DNA of 64,000 bases from an uncultured Oscillospiraceae bacterium (lineage in GTDB: Bacteria > Bacillota > Clostridia > Oscillospirales > Oscillospiraceae), in the NCBI GenBank assembly GCA_949841355.1, contig CATKZP010000001.1, positions 109,682 through 173,681 of the forward strand. Direction: 5' to 3'. The notes under the pieces were generated by a model. It had not been told where the DNA came from. It saw only the letters and a program-made list of their open reading frames with translations, and did no database searches. The translations under genes and the position numbers were made by a program. The first letter of the stretch is position 1, and every line of letters starts with the position of its first letter. Positions 24,075 through 33,530 of the stretch are shown here, piece by piece.

Positions 24075-25934
24075 ATGGAACAGTCTACTCCCAAAAAACC
24101 CATTCCCGTGGCGCTGATCGCCGGCATCGCGGCGGCCGCCCTGCTGGCCGTGGCCGCGGGCGGCTGGTTCGGTCTGTGCGCCTGGGTGCAGGATAACGGC
24201 CAGCTGCTGCCCGGCGCGGTGGCGGTGGACGACAAGGGCGAGACGGTGGCCGACCTGGGCAAGCTCACCCGGGAGGACGCCCTGGCCGTGGTCAGCCACG
24301 AGATGGACCAGCGGCTGGATACCCGCAGGCTCACCCTCCTCTACGGCGACGGCCAGCGGCTGGAGCTCACCGGCGAGCTGCTGGCCTGCTCCCCCGAGGC
24401 CGCGGTGGACGTGGGCTTCGCCGCCAAGCAGAGCGCCCCCTTCTGGAAGCTGGCCGCCCTTTGGCTGGGGCTGGCGCAGGAGCCCACCGACCTGTCCCTC
24501 TCCGCCGCCGCCTTCACCCCCGAGGGGGAGGAGCAGGTCCGGCGGATGATCCAGATTATCGCCAGCGAGCTCTACGTCCCCCCGGTGGACTTCACCTATG
24601 AGCTGGGAGAGGAATCGGTGAGCGTCACCCCCGGCACCGACGGGCAGGAGCTGGACGCCGACGCCCTGCTGGCCCAGGTAGAGGAGGCCCTTGCCCAGGG
24701 CAAGAGCGAGCTGCAGGTGGAGCCCCAGGTGCTGCCCGGCGCGGAGCTCAGCGGGCAGGTGCTCCATGAGCTGGTCCACGTGGAGCCCAAGGCCCCCGGC
24801 GTGGACGAAGCGGGCAATCTCACCCCGGCGGTGATCGGCCTGTCCGTCAACGCGGAGGAGGCCCAGGCCATCCTGGACGCCGCCGCCCCCGGCGAGACCG
24901 TCACCATCCCCCTGGAATACACCCCGCCGGGCACCAACCCCGACGAGTCCATGTTCTATAAAGACCTGCTGGCCTCCGTCACCACCAACATGGACGGGGT
25001 GGCCAACCGCTCCTTCAACGTGAACCGGGCCGCCGAGTCCTGCAACGGCAAGGTCATCCAGCCCGGGGAGGTCTTTTCCTATATCGACACCATTGGCGAC
25101 CCCAGCGCCCGCAACGGCTACAAGACCAGCACCGGCTATCAGAACGGCGAGACCGTGGCCATGGACGGCGGCGGCGTATGCCAGGTGTCCTCCTCCCTGT
25201 ACTACTGCGCGGTGTACTCCAACCTGGAGATCGTAAAGCGGGCCTGCCACGCCTTTTCCACCGGCTACATCGCCAACGGCCTGGACGCCACCATTTTCTA
25301 CCCCTCCCTGGACTTCAAGTTCCGCAACAACACCGGCTTCCCCATCAAGATCGTGGCCTACTGCGAGGGAGGCGCCTGGGGCAAGCTCACCGTCCAGTTT
25401 TACGGCAGCAACCCCGAGGGCATTTATGTGGAGACCCAGCGCTACACCCTATCCTCCACCCCCTGGACCACCGTGTACGAGCCGGATGAGACCATCGAGC
25501 GGGGCACCACCAAGGTGGACGTGACCCCCTACACCGGCTACGAGGTGGACGTGTACCGCTGTGTGTACGACGCCGACGGCAACCTGCTCTCCCGCACCTA
25601 TGAAAACCACAGCCGCTACGCCAAGCGGGACAAGAAGATCCTCTACAACCCCGCCGACGAGGGTCCCTGGGGTCCAGGGACCCAGCCCAGCCCGGAGCCC
25701 TCCGCGCCCGAGCCGCCCCCCACTATAGCGCCTCTGCCCACGCCGGACCCGTGGCCCAGCGCTGATCTCTGGCCCACCCCCGATCCGTGGCCCAGCACCG
25801 ATCCCTGGCCTACTCCCGACCCGTGGCCCAGCACCGATCCCGGCCCCATCGACCCCTGGGCCACCCCCAGCCCGGCCCCCGATCCCATAGAGACCATGCC
25901 GGATTGGCTGCGCCCCAGCGGCACGGAGGGCTGA
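24075..25934 (+). CDS. VanW-family cell-wall protein with Pro-rich DPWP repeat tail
   Basis: The 619-residue protein has a membrane anchor (residues 11-35), two peptidoglycan-binding-4-like repeats (about 40-270), the VanW domain (about 290-430; RSFNVNRAAES, GEVFSY, MDGGGVCQVSSSLYYCAV) and a beta-rich G5-like segment (430-530). The last 70 residues repeat DPWPSTDPWPTP units, a likely wall-spanning stalk. VanW proteins occur beside vancomycin genes but also, as here, in strains without vanHAX; function is unclear. The DUF2461 gene begins four bases after its stop. Confidence 0.88.
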   Translation: MEQSTPKKPIPVALIAGIAAAALLAVAAGGWFGLCAWVQDNGQLLPGAVAVDDKGETVADLGKLTREDALAVVSHEMDQRLDTRRLTLLYGDGQRLELTGELLACSPEAAVDVGFAAKQSAPFWKLAALWLGLAQEPTDLSLSAAAFTPEGEEQVRRMIQIIASELYVPPVDFTYELGEESVSVTPGTDGQELDADALLAQVEEALAQGKSELQVEPQVLPGAELSGQVLHELVHVEPKAPGVDEAGNLTPAVIGLSVNAEEAQAILDAAAPGETVTIPLEYTPPGTNPDESMFYKDLLASVTTNMDGVANRSFNVNRAAESCNGKVIQPGEVFSYIDTIGDPSARNGYKTSTGYQNGETVAMDGGGVCQVSSSLYYCAVYSNLEIVKRACHAFSTGYIANGLDATIFYPSLDFKFRNNTGFPIKIVAYCEGGAWGKLTVQFYGSNPEGIYVETQRYTLSSTPWTTVYEPDETIERGTTKVDVTPYTGYEVDVYRCVYDADGNLLSRTYENHSRYAKRDKKILYNPADEGPWGPGTQPSPEPSAPEPPPTIAPLPTPDPWPSADLWPTPDPWPSTDPWPTPDPWPSTDPGPIDPWATPSPAPDPIETMPDWLRPSGTEG

Positions 25935-25937
25935 GCC

Positions 25938-26621
25938 ATGTTTGAAGGCTTTTCACAGGAGACGGTGGACTTCATGTGGGGCATCCGCTTCAACAACGAG
26001 CGGCCCTGGTTCGAGGCCCACAAGTCCGACTATCAGACCTATTTCCTCACCCCCATGAAGGAGCTGGGCGGGCAGGTCCAGGCTCAGCTGCTGGACCGCT
26101 TCCCCAAGAGCGGGCTGAATTTAAAGGTCTCCCGCATCTACCGGGACGCCCGGCGGCTATTCGGCCGGGGGCCCTACAAGGACCACCTCTGGCTGTCCCT
26201 GTTCCGCTTCGGCAGCGAGTCCGGCGGCGATCACCCGGTGTTCTGGTTCGAACTGGCCCCGGAAAGCTGGAGCTACGGCATGGGCTTCTGGTGCGCCCAG
26301 GCGTCGGTGATGGAGAAGCACCGCGCCCGCATCGACCGCGACCCCAATCCCCTGCTCAAGCTCCACGGCAGGCTGGCCAAGCAGGAGGAATTCACCCTGG
26401 ACGGCCCGGAGTACAGCCGCAAAAAGCCCTGCGCCCAGCCCGGCCTGGAGGGGTGGTACAATAAGAAGTCCCTGTCCCTGGGCCACGAGGAGGAGCTGAG
26501 CGAGCTGCTCTACACCCCCGCCCTGGCCGGCCGGCTGGTGGAGGGCTTCTCCTTCCTTATGCCGTACTACGACTACTTTTCCACCCTCTGGGCGGATCAG
26601 GACCCCCGCAAACCCATCTGA
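25938..26621 (+). CDS. DUF2461 family protein
   Basis: A 227-residue soluble protein starting MFEGFSQETVDFMWGIRFNNERPWFEAHK, followed by VSRIYRDARRLFGRGPYKDHLW, the conserved core of DUF2461 (TIGR02453-type). Function unknown. It is four bases after the VanW gene and probably cotranscribed, and it ends at a strong terminator. Confidence 0.88.
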   Translation: MFEGFSQETVDFMWGIRFNNERPWFEAHKSDYQTYFLTPMKELGGQVQAQLLDRFPKSGLNLKVSRIYRDARRLFGRGPYKDHLWLSLFRFGSESGGDHPVFWFELAPESWSYGMGFWCAQASVMEKHRARIDRDPNPLLKLHGRLAKQEEFTLDGPEYSRKKPCAQPGLEGWYNKKSLSLGHEEELSELLYTPALAGRLVEGFSFLMPYYDYFSTLWADQDPRKPI

Positions 26622-26624
26622 ACG

Positions 26625-26656
26625 AAGCCCTCCGGTTTTCCGGAGGGCTTTTTTTG
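26625..26656 (+). terminator. Terminator after DUF2461 gene
   Basis: Perfect stem AAGCCCTCCGG/CCGGAGGGCTT with a TTTT loop and a long T-run. Confidence 0.92.
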
Positions 26657-26693
26657 CGCCGCCCCGCAATTCCCTCTTGCGCGTCGGCTTCCA

Positions 26694-26722
26694 TTGTGCT
26701 ACAGTATTATTGTTAATATAAT
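26694..26722 (+). promoter_or_regulatory. Promoter of the S41 lipoprotein gene
   Basis: TTGTGC (26694-26699), 17-base spacer, TATAAT (26717-26722) in an unusually AT-rich patch; an alternative TTGCGC/TACAGT pair overlaps it. Confidence 0.6.
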
Positions 26723-26796
26723 ATAGGTTAATCATCTATATTATCAGCATCCTCTTGGGGCGTCTCCGGCGCAGCTTTGAAAGAAAGGTGATTGTC

Positions 26797-28260
26797 ATGA
26801 AAAAACGCGCTCTGGTATCCCTATTCCTGGCGCTGGTCCTGCTGGCGGGCTGTGCCCCGGCGGCGGAGCCTCCCGCAGCCCCCACCTCTCCGCCTCCTAC
26901 CGCCAGTCCCACGCCTGAACCCACCCCCACCCCGGAGCCGGTGGACTTCCGCGAATTCCTGGACGGGGTGAACGCCGCGCGGAGGGCAATCATCACGCAG
27001 GAGGAACCCCCGGACATTTCCCCATTTACCCCGGATTTCCACGAGCAGAACCAGACCTTTACCGAGGCGGAGATAGAGCTGCTCTCCACAAAGCATGGCC
27101 CGGAGGAGAACCTGACCAAAGACGGCCTGCTGGCTGACGCGGACACCTTTTTCCTGCTCCTCCAGACCACCTACGGGGCTTACCACTACTTCGGCGGGGA
27201 CGATACCTTTTTCCCCATCCGGGACGCGGTGAAGGAGGAGCTGGCCGCCATGGAGGCCCCCACCGTCCAGGATTTAAACGACGTGCTCTACCGGCACCTC
27301 TCCCCAATCCTCATTGACAGGCATTTCACCCTGGGCAATTATGCCATGTGGGACCACGTCCAGTACATGTACTACGTGCCGGACGTCTACCTGGACAGCC
27401 TGGACGGGGTGGAAAACCCTGACTGGCTCAAGCCCACCATCGGCCCGGACGGCCGCATCTGTTACTGGTACGCCGCCATCAGCCATGACGGCAGCGACCT
27501 GCCCTCCACACTGGACGGGAACCCTCTTACCTGGAAAAGGGCCTCCCGGCTCTCCAGCGCTTTCTCGGCCCGTGCTTTCTCTGTATCCGACTGGGAGGGT
27601 GTTCCCATCCTTATCTCCCGGCGCATGGCGGCCTCCTTGGTCAACGGCAGCTGGGACCCCGACGATCTCCAGGCCCTGGAGCGCCTCGCCTCCTGCGGCG
27701 AAGAGTATGCCGGCAGCCCGCTGCTCATTTTCGACGTCCGGGGAAACCGCGGCGGAAATGAAAAGTATATCGACGGCTGGTTCCAAGGCTGGTCCGGCGG
27801 GAAAGGGGAGCGCAGGGGCACTATCACTTACCGATGCAGCCAGCTCTTCCTTTATCACCATATTTTCATCTCCCCCGAGCATATAGGTACATACTGCCCT
27901 TTGAATCCCACCGGCGCCTCCGGCGGGGCGTGGGCTGAACGCTCCGGCCCCACTTTTGTCCTCCAGGACAAGGGGACGGCCTCCGCGGGAGAGGGGACGG
28001 TGCTTCGTTTCCACGCGGTGGCCGATTCCCTTACCGTGGGCGGCCTCACCACCGGCTGTTACCTCACTGCCAACAATATCAACCTCTATCTTCCCCACTC
28101 CGGCCTGCACTGCGGAATAGGCACCGGCCTCATCTCCACCGAAACCAATGAAAACCGGGACGGCGTGGGCTACCTCCCCGACCTGTGGGTGGAGCCAACC
28201 TCGGCGTTGGACGCGGTGAAACGGCTCATTGAGTACTACGGCCTGAATACGGAGCAGTAA
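26797..28260 (+). CDS. S41-family peptidase-like lipoprotein
   Basis: The ATG at 26797 gives 487 residues with a lipoprotein signal (MKKRALVSLFLALVLLAGC, lipid-bearing Cys19) and a Pro/Thr linker (to about 50). The C-terminal half has the tail-specific protease pattern: LLIFDVRGNRGGNEKYIDGW, then a GTASAGEG segment with the likely catalytic Ser, and VGGLTTGCYLTANN. The catalytic Lys was not placed, and no PDZ domain was seen. It should act on the outer face of the membrane. Codon use is less GC-rich than the neighbours. It is convergent with the transporter gene; they share a terminator. Confidence 0.78.
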   Translation: MKKRALVSLFLALVLLAGCAPAAEPPAAPTSPPPTASPTPEPTPTPEPVDFREFLDGVNAARRAIITQEEPPDISPFTPDFHEQNQTFTEAEIELLSTKHGPEENLTKDGLLADADTFFLLLQTTYGAYHYFGGDDTFFPIRDAVKEELAAMEAPTVQDLNDVLYRHLSPILIDRHFTLGNYAMWDHVQYMYYVPDVYLDSLDGVENPDWLKPTIGPDGRICYWYAAISHDGSDLPSTLDGNPLTWKRASRLSSAFSARAFSVSDWEGVPILISRRMAASLVNGSWDPDDLQALERLASCGEEYAGSPLLIFDVRGNRGGNEKYIDGWFQGWSGGKGERRGTITYRCSQLFLYHHIFISPEHIGTYCPLNPTGASGGAWAERSGPTFVLQDKGTASAGEGTVLRFHAVADSLTVGGLTTGCYLTANNINLYLPHSGLHCGIGTGLISTETNENRDGVGYLPDLWVEPTSALDAVKRLIEYYGLNTEQ

Positions 28261-28264
28261 AAGG

Positions 28265-28292
28265 AAAGCCCCCGCCTTCCGGCGGGGGCTTT
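28265..28292. terminator. Bidirectional terminator
   Basis: 12-bp perfect stem AAAGCCCCCGCC/GGCGGGGGCTTT with a TTCC loop between convergent genes. Confidence 0.85.
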
Positions 28293-28297
28293 GCAGG

Positions 28298-30025
28298 TTA
28301 CGCAGTTTTTTTCTGCATCAGGAACAGGAATGCCAGCATCATCACCACGCCGATGGGCAGGGCGATGATCCCCGGCGCGCCGAAGGCGGCCAGCGCCCCG
28401 GCGATGACGTACGTCACGCCCGAAATCACCGCGCAGGAGATGGCGTAGGGCAGCTGGGTGGACACGTGGTTCACGTGGTCGCACTGGGCGCCGGCGGAGG
28501 CCATGATGGTGGTGTCGGAGATGGGGGAGCAGTGGTCGCCGCACACCGCGCCGGCCATGCAGGCGGAGATGCAGATGATGGCCAGAGGATCGTCCATGGG
28601 GAACACGCTCTGGACAATGGGGATGAGGATGCCGAAGGTGCCCCAGGAGGTGCCGGTGGCGAAGGCCAGCAGGCAGCCCACCGCGAACACGATCACGGGC
28701 AGCAGCACCTGAAGCCCGGAGGCGGAGCGCACGAAGTCACGCACGAAGTATTTCGCGCCCAGGGAGTCGGTCATGCTCTTCAGCGACCAGGCGAAGGTGA
28801 GGATCATGATGGCGGGCACCATGGCCTTGAAGCCCTCAGGAATGCAGCTCATCATCTCCTTGAAGGACATGGCCTTGCGGAAGAAGTAGTAGATCAGCGT
28901 AAACACCAGCCCAAAGGCGGAGCCCAGCATCAGGCCCACGGAGGCGTCGGAATTGGAGAAGGCGGACACGAAGCCCTCGCCGGAGAAGAAGCCGCCGGAG
29001 TAGATCATGCCGATGACGCAGGCCACCACCAGCACCGCGATGGGGAGCACCAGGTCCAGCACGCTACCCTTGGTCTCGTCGATCTCCTGGTCCATCATGG
29101 CGTAGGGGTTGGAGCCCGAGAACAGGTCGCCGTTTTCCACGGCGTTTTTCTCATGCTTGGCCATGGGCCCGAAGTCCACGTTGAGCAGCACCAGCCCCAC
29201 CATCATGACGATGGTGAGCAGGGCGTAGAAATTATACGGAATGGCGCGGATGAACAGGTTGAGGCCCTGGCCGTCCTCCGCGAAGGCGGCCACGGCGGCG
29301 GCCCAGGAGGAGATGGGGGCGATGATGCAGATGGGCGCCGCGGTGGCGTCGATGAGGTAGGCCAGCTTGGCCCGGGAGACGTTGTGCTTGTCGGTGATGG
29401 GCCGCATGACGCTGCCCACGGTGAGGCAGTTGAAGTAGTCGTCAATGAAGATCAGGCAGCCCAGCACAACGGAGGACAGCTGCGCCCCCGCCCGGGTTTT
29501 GATGTTCTTCTGGGCCCAGCGGCCGAAGGCGGCGGAGCCGCCCGCCTTGTTCATCAGGCACACAATGGCCCCCAGAATCACCAGGAAGATGAGGATGCCC
29601 ACGTTATAGCCGTCGGAGAGGGAGCCCACAATGCCGTCCTGGAAGGCGTGCAGGATGGTGCCCTCAAAGGAGAAGTTGGAGTAGAGCAGCCCGCCCATCA
29701 GGATGCCCACGAACAGGGAGGAATACACCTCCTTGGTGAGCAGCGCCAGGGCAATGGCGATCACCGGGGGCAGCAGAGCCCAGGGCGTGTTGTAATAGCG
29801 GCTGGGAGAGCGCACATAGCCGCTGCCCTGGCAGGCCTCGCAGGTCACACCCTCCCCCGTCTCTGTCAGCACCATCCCCAGGGCGCCGCAGTCGGGGCAC
29901 TCGATCATCTTCGTGCCGGTCTCCTCGGTGGGGTCGGCGGAGGCGGCAAAGCCCGTGGTGGTCAGGGCGAAGATCAGCAGCAGCATCAGCGCGATCAGGC
30001 CCAGACGGTTTCTTCTCGTTCTCAT
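28298..30025 (-). CDS. NhaC-superfamily transporter under lysine riboswitch (probable lysine transporter)
   Basis: The 575-residue protein has an N-terminal signal-like helix (residues 9-28), a short cysteine module (CPDCGALG at about 43 and CEACQGSGYV at about 62), then about 12 membrane helices with NhaC marks: FIDDYFNCLTVG, SSWAAAVAAF, TSWGTFGILIP and GDHCSPISDTT. The annotated family is Na+/H+ antiporter, but the lysine riboswitch and terminator upstream argue that the substrate is lysine: NhaC-type proteins behind L-boxes were earlier predicted to be lysine importers. The cysteine module, resembling half of a DnaJ zinc finger, is not part of usual NhaC proteins and should lie outside the cytoplasm. 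Family sure, substrate inferred. Confidence 0.85.
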   Translation of the reverse strand: MRTRRNRLGLIALMLLLIFALTTTGFAASADPTEETGTKMIECPDCGALGMVLTETGEGVTCEACQGSGYVRSPSRYYNTPWALLPPVIAIALALLTKEVYSSLFVGILMGGLLYSNFSFEGTILHAFQDGIVGSLSDGYNVGILIFLVILGAIVCLMNKAGGSAAFGRWAQKNIKTRAGAQLSSVVLGCLIFIDDYFNCLTVGSVMRPITDKHNVSRAKLAYLIDATAAPICIIAPISSWAAAVAAFAEDGQGLNLFIRAIPYNFYALLTIVMMVGLVLLNVDFGPMAKHEKNAVENGDLFSGSNPYAMMDQEIDETKGSVLDLVLPIAVLVVACVIGMIYSGGFFSGEGFVSAFSNSDASVGLMLGSAFGLVFTLIYYFFRKAMSFKEMMSCIPEGFKAMVPAIMILTFAWSLKSMTDSLGAKYFVRDFVRSASGLQVLLPVIVFAVGCLLAFATGTSWGTFGILIPIVQSVFPMDDPLAIICISACMAGAVCGDHCSPISDTTIMASAGAQCDHVNHVSTQLPYAISCAVISGVTYVIAGALAAFGAPGIIALPIGVVMMLAFLFLMQKKTA

Positions 30026-30066
30026 AGCACTCTTCTCCTTCTTGTCAAGTGACGCCGTAAGCGCAG

Positions 30067-30099
30067 AAAAACGGGCGCTTCTCTGGGAAGCGCCCGCTT
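30067..30099 (-). terminator. Riboswitch-controlled terminator
   Basis: Stem CGGGCGCTTC/GAAGCGCCCG with a five-base loop followed on the minus strand by TTTTT, between the lysine aptamer and the transporter start: the expression platform. Confidence 0.9.
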
Positions 30100-30140
30100 A
30101 TGGGACAAGACCCGCCGCCCAAAATGAGCCAACGGCGAAC

Positions 30141-30300
30141 TGATAGCGCTCCACGACCCGTGACAGTCCGGGGGATATTCTCCCACGTCCCAGGATGGGG
30201 GCCCAGGCAAGCCCCTTCTCCTTCGGCGGCCGTCCCTCTCCCGCGAAACCGGCTGCCTGGCCTTGGTCTCGCGGTACGCATGGCGTCCGCGCCTCTATCA
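30141..30300 (-). ncRNA. Lysine riboswitch (L-box) aptamer
   Basis: The minus strand reads TGATAGAGGCGCGGACGCCATGCGTA, then GGACGGCCGCCGAAGG, GCCTGGGCC, GGACTGTCACGGG and TGGAGCGCTATCA. These are the conserved blocks of the lysine riboswitch in correct order, with P1 closed by TGATAG/CTATCA. Lysine binding should favour the terminator just downstream and shut the transporter off. Confidence 0.95.
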
Positions 30301-30327
30301 AACGGTATTCACTTAAATTATACAAAA

Positions 30328-30356
30328 ATTATAGCGCTTTGCTTCCACTTTGTCAA
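30328..30356 (-). promoter_or_regulatory. Promoter of the lysine riboswitch transcript
   Basis: Minus strand TTGACA (30351-30356), 17-base spacer, TATAAT (30328-30333): full consensus. Confidence 0.9.
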
Positions 30357-30406
30357 GCGTTTCGCACAAAACGGCTCATTTCCAGGGATTAGCTTCCAGC
30401 TTTCTC

Positions 30407-30448
30407 CAAAAAGAAGCGCTCCCCCGCCCAGCAAGGCGAGGGAGCGCT
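30407..30448 (-). terminator. Terminator of the ribosomal superoperon
   Basis: Stem AGCGCTCCCTCGCC/GGCGGGGGAGCGCT with one mismatch, then TTCTTTTT on the minus strand, just after rplQ. Confidence 0.85.
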
Positions 30449-30455
30449 GTTCAAA

Positions 30456-30797
30456 TCACACCAGCTGGATAATGGCCAGCTCGGCCGCGTCGCCGCGGCG
30501 GGGGCCCATCTTCAGCACCCGGGTATAGCCGCCGTTGCGGCCGGCGTACTTGGGGCCGATCTCGTGGAACAGCTTGTTGGCCACGTCCTCCTTAGTGAGG
30601 TAGGACAGCGCCTGGCGGTAGGCGGCCAGGTCGTTCTTCTTGGCCAGGGTGATCATCTTCTCGGCAATGGGGGCGACCTCCTTCGCGCGGGCGTAGGTGG
30701 TCTTGATCTGCCCGTTCTCCAGCAGATAGGTGGTCATGGCGCGCAGCATGGCGCGGCGCTGGTCGCTGGGACGGCCCAGCTTGCGGTTCTTAGCCAT
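30456..30797 (-). CDS. rplQ: 50S ribosomal protein L17
   Basis: 113 residues, normal bacterial length, opening [32 protein letters not shown]17 binds 23S rRNA near the exit tunnel. Last gene of the alpha operon, after rpoA and a repeat-filled gap; a terminator follows. Confidence 0.98.
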   Translation of the reverse strand: MAKNRKLGRPSDQRRAMLRAMTTYLLENGQIKTTYARAKEVAPIAEKMITLAKKNDLAAYRQALSYLTKEDVANKLFHEIGPKYAGRNGGYTRVLKMGPRRGDAAELAIIQLV

Positions 30798-30920
30798 TTT
30801 TAAGCACTCCTTCGACCTCGCGTGGCGAAGTCAGTTAAATTCGTTCAGGCACCCGGCATCCCGGGACCGGCCTGGGCCGGTACGCGGAGAGGAACGTTAC
30901 ATACCCCCGCGTTGACTTGT

Positions 30921-31030
30921 TCTCACGCTTCGATTGGCGCGCGGCCGGACCGCCTTCCCTTTGCCTCGGGCAAGCCCGGCTCCACCGTGTGGGCCGGGGG
31001 CGTTTCCCCGCTGCGCGCCTATCGCCGCGC
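30921..31030. repeat. Intergenic repeat after rpoA
   Basis: TCACGCTTCGATTGGCGCGCGG...CCTTCCCTTTGCCTCGGGC with internal GC-rich hairpins, ending four bases from the rpoA stop. It matches the copy at 15532-15659. The rest of the rplQ-rpoA gap (30798-30920) has only the rplQ ribosome site and hairpins. Confidence 0.65.
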
Positions 31031-31033
31031 TTG

Positions 31034-31984
31034 TTACAAATTCTCGTCGTTGGCCAGGGACAAGCCCATCATAGCCAGCTTGTTGATAACCTCTTCCAGG
31101 GATTTGCGGCCCAGATTGCGCACCTTCATCATCTCGTCCTCGGTCTTGGAGATGAGGTCCTCCACCGTGTTGATGTTCGCCCGCTTCAGGCAGTTGAAGG
31201 ACCGAACGGACAGGTCCAGCTCCTCAATGGTCAGCTCCAGCACCTTGTCCCGCTGGGCCTCCGCCTTTTCCACCACCGTGGCCTTGGAGCCCATGGTCTC
31301 GGACAGGTCGGTAAACAGGGTAAAGTGGTCCACCAGGATTCGGGCGCCCAGGGACACCGCGTCCCGGGCGGAGATGGTGCCGTTGGTCCAGACCTCCAGC
31401 GTCAGCTTGTCGTAGTCGGTGGCGTCGCCCACGCGGGTGTTCTCCACAAAGTAGTTCACCTTTCGCACGGGCGTGTAAACGGAGTCCACAGGAATCAGGC
31501 CAATCACGGTCTGCGCGGGCTTATTCCGGTCGGCGGTGACATAGCCCCGGCCCTGAGACAGGGTGAGTTCCATGTTCAGCGTCGCCTCGGGACCCAGGGT
31601 GGCGATATGGTGCTCGGGGTTGAGAACCTCCACATCGCTGTCGGTTTTGATGTCGCCGGCAGTGACCTCCCCTTCTCCCGCGGCCTCGATGTAGACCGTT
31701 TTGATCCCCTCGCTGTATAGCTTGGCGATGATGCCCTTGATGTTGAGCACGATCTCCGTCACGTCCTCCTTCACCCCGGGGATGACGGAGAACTCGTGCT
31801 GCACGCCGGCGATCTTGATGCCGGTGACCGCAGTGCCGGGCAGGGAGGAGAGCAGGATGCGGCGCAGAGAGTTGCCGATGGTGGTGCCGTAGCCCCGCTC
31901 AAGCGGCTCAACCACGTACTTGCCGTAGGACTCGTCGCCAACGTTCTCGATGCATTCGATGCGCGGCTTCTGGATTTCTACCAT
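31034..31984 (-). CDS. rpoA: RNA polymerase alpha subunit
   Basis: 316 residues with the N-terminal assembly domain ([22 protein letters not shown] at about 29-50) and the C-terminal UP-element/activator domain ([44 protein letters not shown]). Placed after rpsD in the alpha operon as usual. Confidence 0.99.
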   Translation of the reverse strand: MVEIQKPRIECIENVGDESYGKYVVEPLERGYGTTIGNSLRRILLSSLPGTAVTGIKIAGVQHEFSVIPGVKEDVTEIVLNIKGIIAKLYSEGIKTVYIEAAGEGEVTAGDIKTDSDVEVLNPEHHIATLGPEATLNMELTLSQGRGYVTADRNKPAQTVIGLIPVDSVYTPVRKVNYFVENTRVGDATDYDKLTLEVWTNGTISARDAVSLGARILVDHFTLFTDLSETMGSKATVVEKAEAQRDKVLELTIEELDLSVRSFNCLKRANINTVEDLISKTEDEMMKVRNLGRKSLEEVINKLAMMGLSLANDENL

Positions 31985-32112
31985 GTCGTGTGTTACCCTC
32001 CTTTAACAGTGGCGTGTGTTGCCATCCGCTCCGCGCGGAGCCGCGCCCAAAGCACGGCCCCGCTGCCGCCTTTTCGCGGCGGAGCGCCAGGAATACCGGG
32101 GAAAAACCGGCA

Positions 32113-32712
32113 TTACTTGGAGTACAACTCCACGATGAGGTTAACGGCCACGTCGAAGTCGATGTCGTCCCGCTGGGGCATGGCGACCACCTTGCCCTCC
32201 AGCGGAGCGTTCTTGTTTTTCTCCAACCACTTGGGAGCGGCCACAAACCGGTCGTCCTCCACCATCTTCTTGAACTTGGCGGAAGAACGGCTCTTGTCGC
32301 AAACGGCGATGACCTCGCCCTCCCGCACCAGGTAGGAGGGGATGTTCACCCGCTTGCCGTTGATGGTAAAGTGCCCGTGGTTGACCAGCTGCCGGGCCTC
32401 GCGCCGGGTGGCGGCCAGGCCCAGACGGAACACCACGTTGTCCAGGCGGCGCTCCAGCAGGGTCATCAGCTCGTCGCCGGTATTGCCCTTCATGCGGGCG
32501 GCCTTCTCGTAGTAGGCGCGGAACTGCTTCTCCAGCACGCCGTACACGAACTTGACCTTCTGCTTCTCGGTGAGCTGGAGCGCGTACTCGCTCTTCTTGG
32601 GGCGGCGCTGGGGGCCGGGATTCCGGTTGGACTCCTTGTTCACGCCCATGACGGCGGGGGAGATGCCCAGCGTACGGCAGCGCTTCAGGTAGGGCTGCAT
32701 ATTCTTAGCCAT
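32113..32712 (-). CDS. rpsD: 30S ribosomal protein S4
   Basis: 199 residues. The S4 RNA-binding motif is at about 90-150 (RLDNVVFRLGLAATRREARQLVNHGHFTINGKRVNIPS). The N-terminus has a single Cys and lacks the zinc-binding Cys set, so it is the zinc-free form. It nucleates 30S assembly. The 128-base gap to rpoA is GC-rich with no clear element. Confidence 0.98.
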   Translation of the reverse strand: MAKNMQPYLKRCRTLGISPAVMGVNKESNRNPGPQRRPKKSEYALQLTEKQKVKFVYGVLEKQFRAYYEKAARMKGNTGDELMTLLERRLDNVVFRLGLAATRREARQLVNHGHFTINGKRVNIPSYLVREGEVIAVCDKSRSSAKFKKMVEDDRFVAAPKWLEKNKNAPLEGKVVAMPQRDDIDFDVAVNLIVELYSK

Positions 32713-32733
32713 ATCGGTTTTCCTCCTTCCAGA

Positions 32734-33129
32734 TCAGACGCGGCGGCGCTTGGGCGGACGGCAGCCGTTGTGGGGCACGGGGGTCACGTCCTTGATGAGG
32801 GTGACCTCCAGGCCCACGGCCTGGAGCGCCCGGATGGCGGCCTCGCGGCCCTGGCCGGGACCCTTGACGTACACCTCGACGCTCTTCAGCCCGCACTGCT
32901 CGATGGCGGCGTTGGCGGCGGTCTCAGCGGCGGTCTGGGCGGCGTAGGGGGTGGACTTGCGGGAGCCCCGGAAGCCCATCTCACCGGAGGAAGCCCAGGA
33001 CAGGGCGTTGCCCTGCATGTCGGTGACGGTAATCATGGTGTTGTTGAAGGAGGAGCGGATATGCACCTGACCCTTCTCTACGTTTTTCCGCTCGCGGCGG
33101 CGCTTAATAACTTTTTTGTTAGCAGCCAT
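32734..33129 (-). CDS. rpsK: 30S ribosomal protein S11
   Basis: 131 residues with the typical [18 protein letters not shown] and CRPPKRRRV end. Forms part of the platform of the 30S subunit. 21 bases before rpsD. Confidence 0.98.
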   Translation of the reverse strand: MAANKKVIKRRRERKNVEKGQVHIRSSFNNTMITVTDMQGNALSWASSGEMGFRGSRKSTPYAAQTAAETAANAAIEQCGLKSVEVYVKGPGQGREAAIRALQAVGLEVTLIKDVTPVPHNGCRPPKRRRV

Positions 33130-33145
33130 GTGATCTTATCCCTCC

Positions 33146-33514
33146 TTACTTCTTCTTGTTGGCCACGGTGCGCTTGGGACCCTTGCGGGTACGGGCGTTG
33201 GTCTTGGAGCGCTGCCCGCGGACGGGGAGGCCCTTGCGATGGCGGACGCCACGGTAGCAGCCGATCTCGGTCAAGCGCTTAATATCCATCGCCACGTTGC
33301 GGCGCAGGTCGCCCTCCACGGTGTACTCGTGGCTGATGATCTCACGCAGCTTCGCCTCTTCCGCGTCGGTCAGATCCTTCACCCGGGTGTCGGGGTTGAT
33401 GCCCGCCTCCTTGAGGATCTTGGTGGCGCTGGTGCGGCCAATGCCGTAAATATAGGTGAGTCCGATCTCGACTCGCTTCTCCTTCGGCAGATCAATGCCG
33501 GCAATACGTGCCAT
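33146..33514 (-). CDS. rpsM: 30S ribosomal protein S13
   Basis: 122 residues, [30 protein letters not shown] start and a basic [19 protein letters not shown] tail that contacts P-site tRNA. Confidence 0.98.
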   Translation of the reverse strand: MARIAGIDLPKEKRVEIGLTYIYGIGRTSATKILKEAGINPDTRVKDLTDAEEAKLREIISHEYTVEGDLRRNVAMDIKRLTEIGCYRGVRHRKGLPVRGQRSKTNARTRKGPKRTVANKKK

Positions 33515-33530
33515 ACTCTATGCCCCTCCT

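Noticed and set aside
25735..25870. Short tandem DNA repeats that could be a CRISPR-like array or minisatellite
   Set aside because: They are in frame and encode the DPWPSTDPWPTP tail of the VanW protein, with no spacers of constant length.
28466..30052. 528-codon plus-strand frame opposite the NhaC-type transporter
   Set aside because: Antisense shadow; the minus strand has signal helix, membrane helices and riboswitch.
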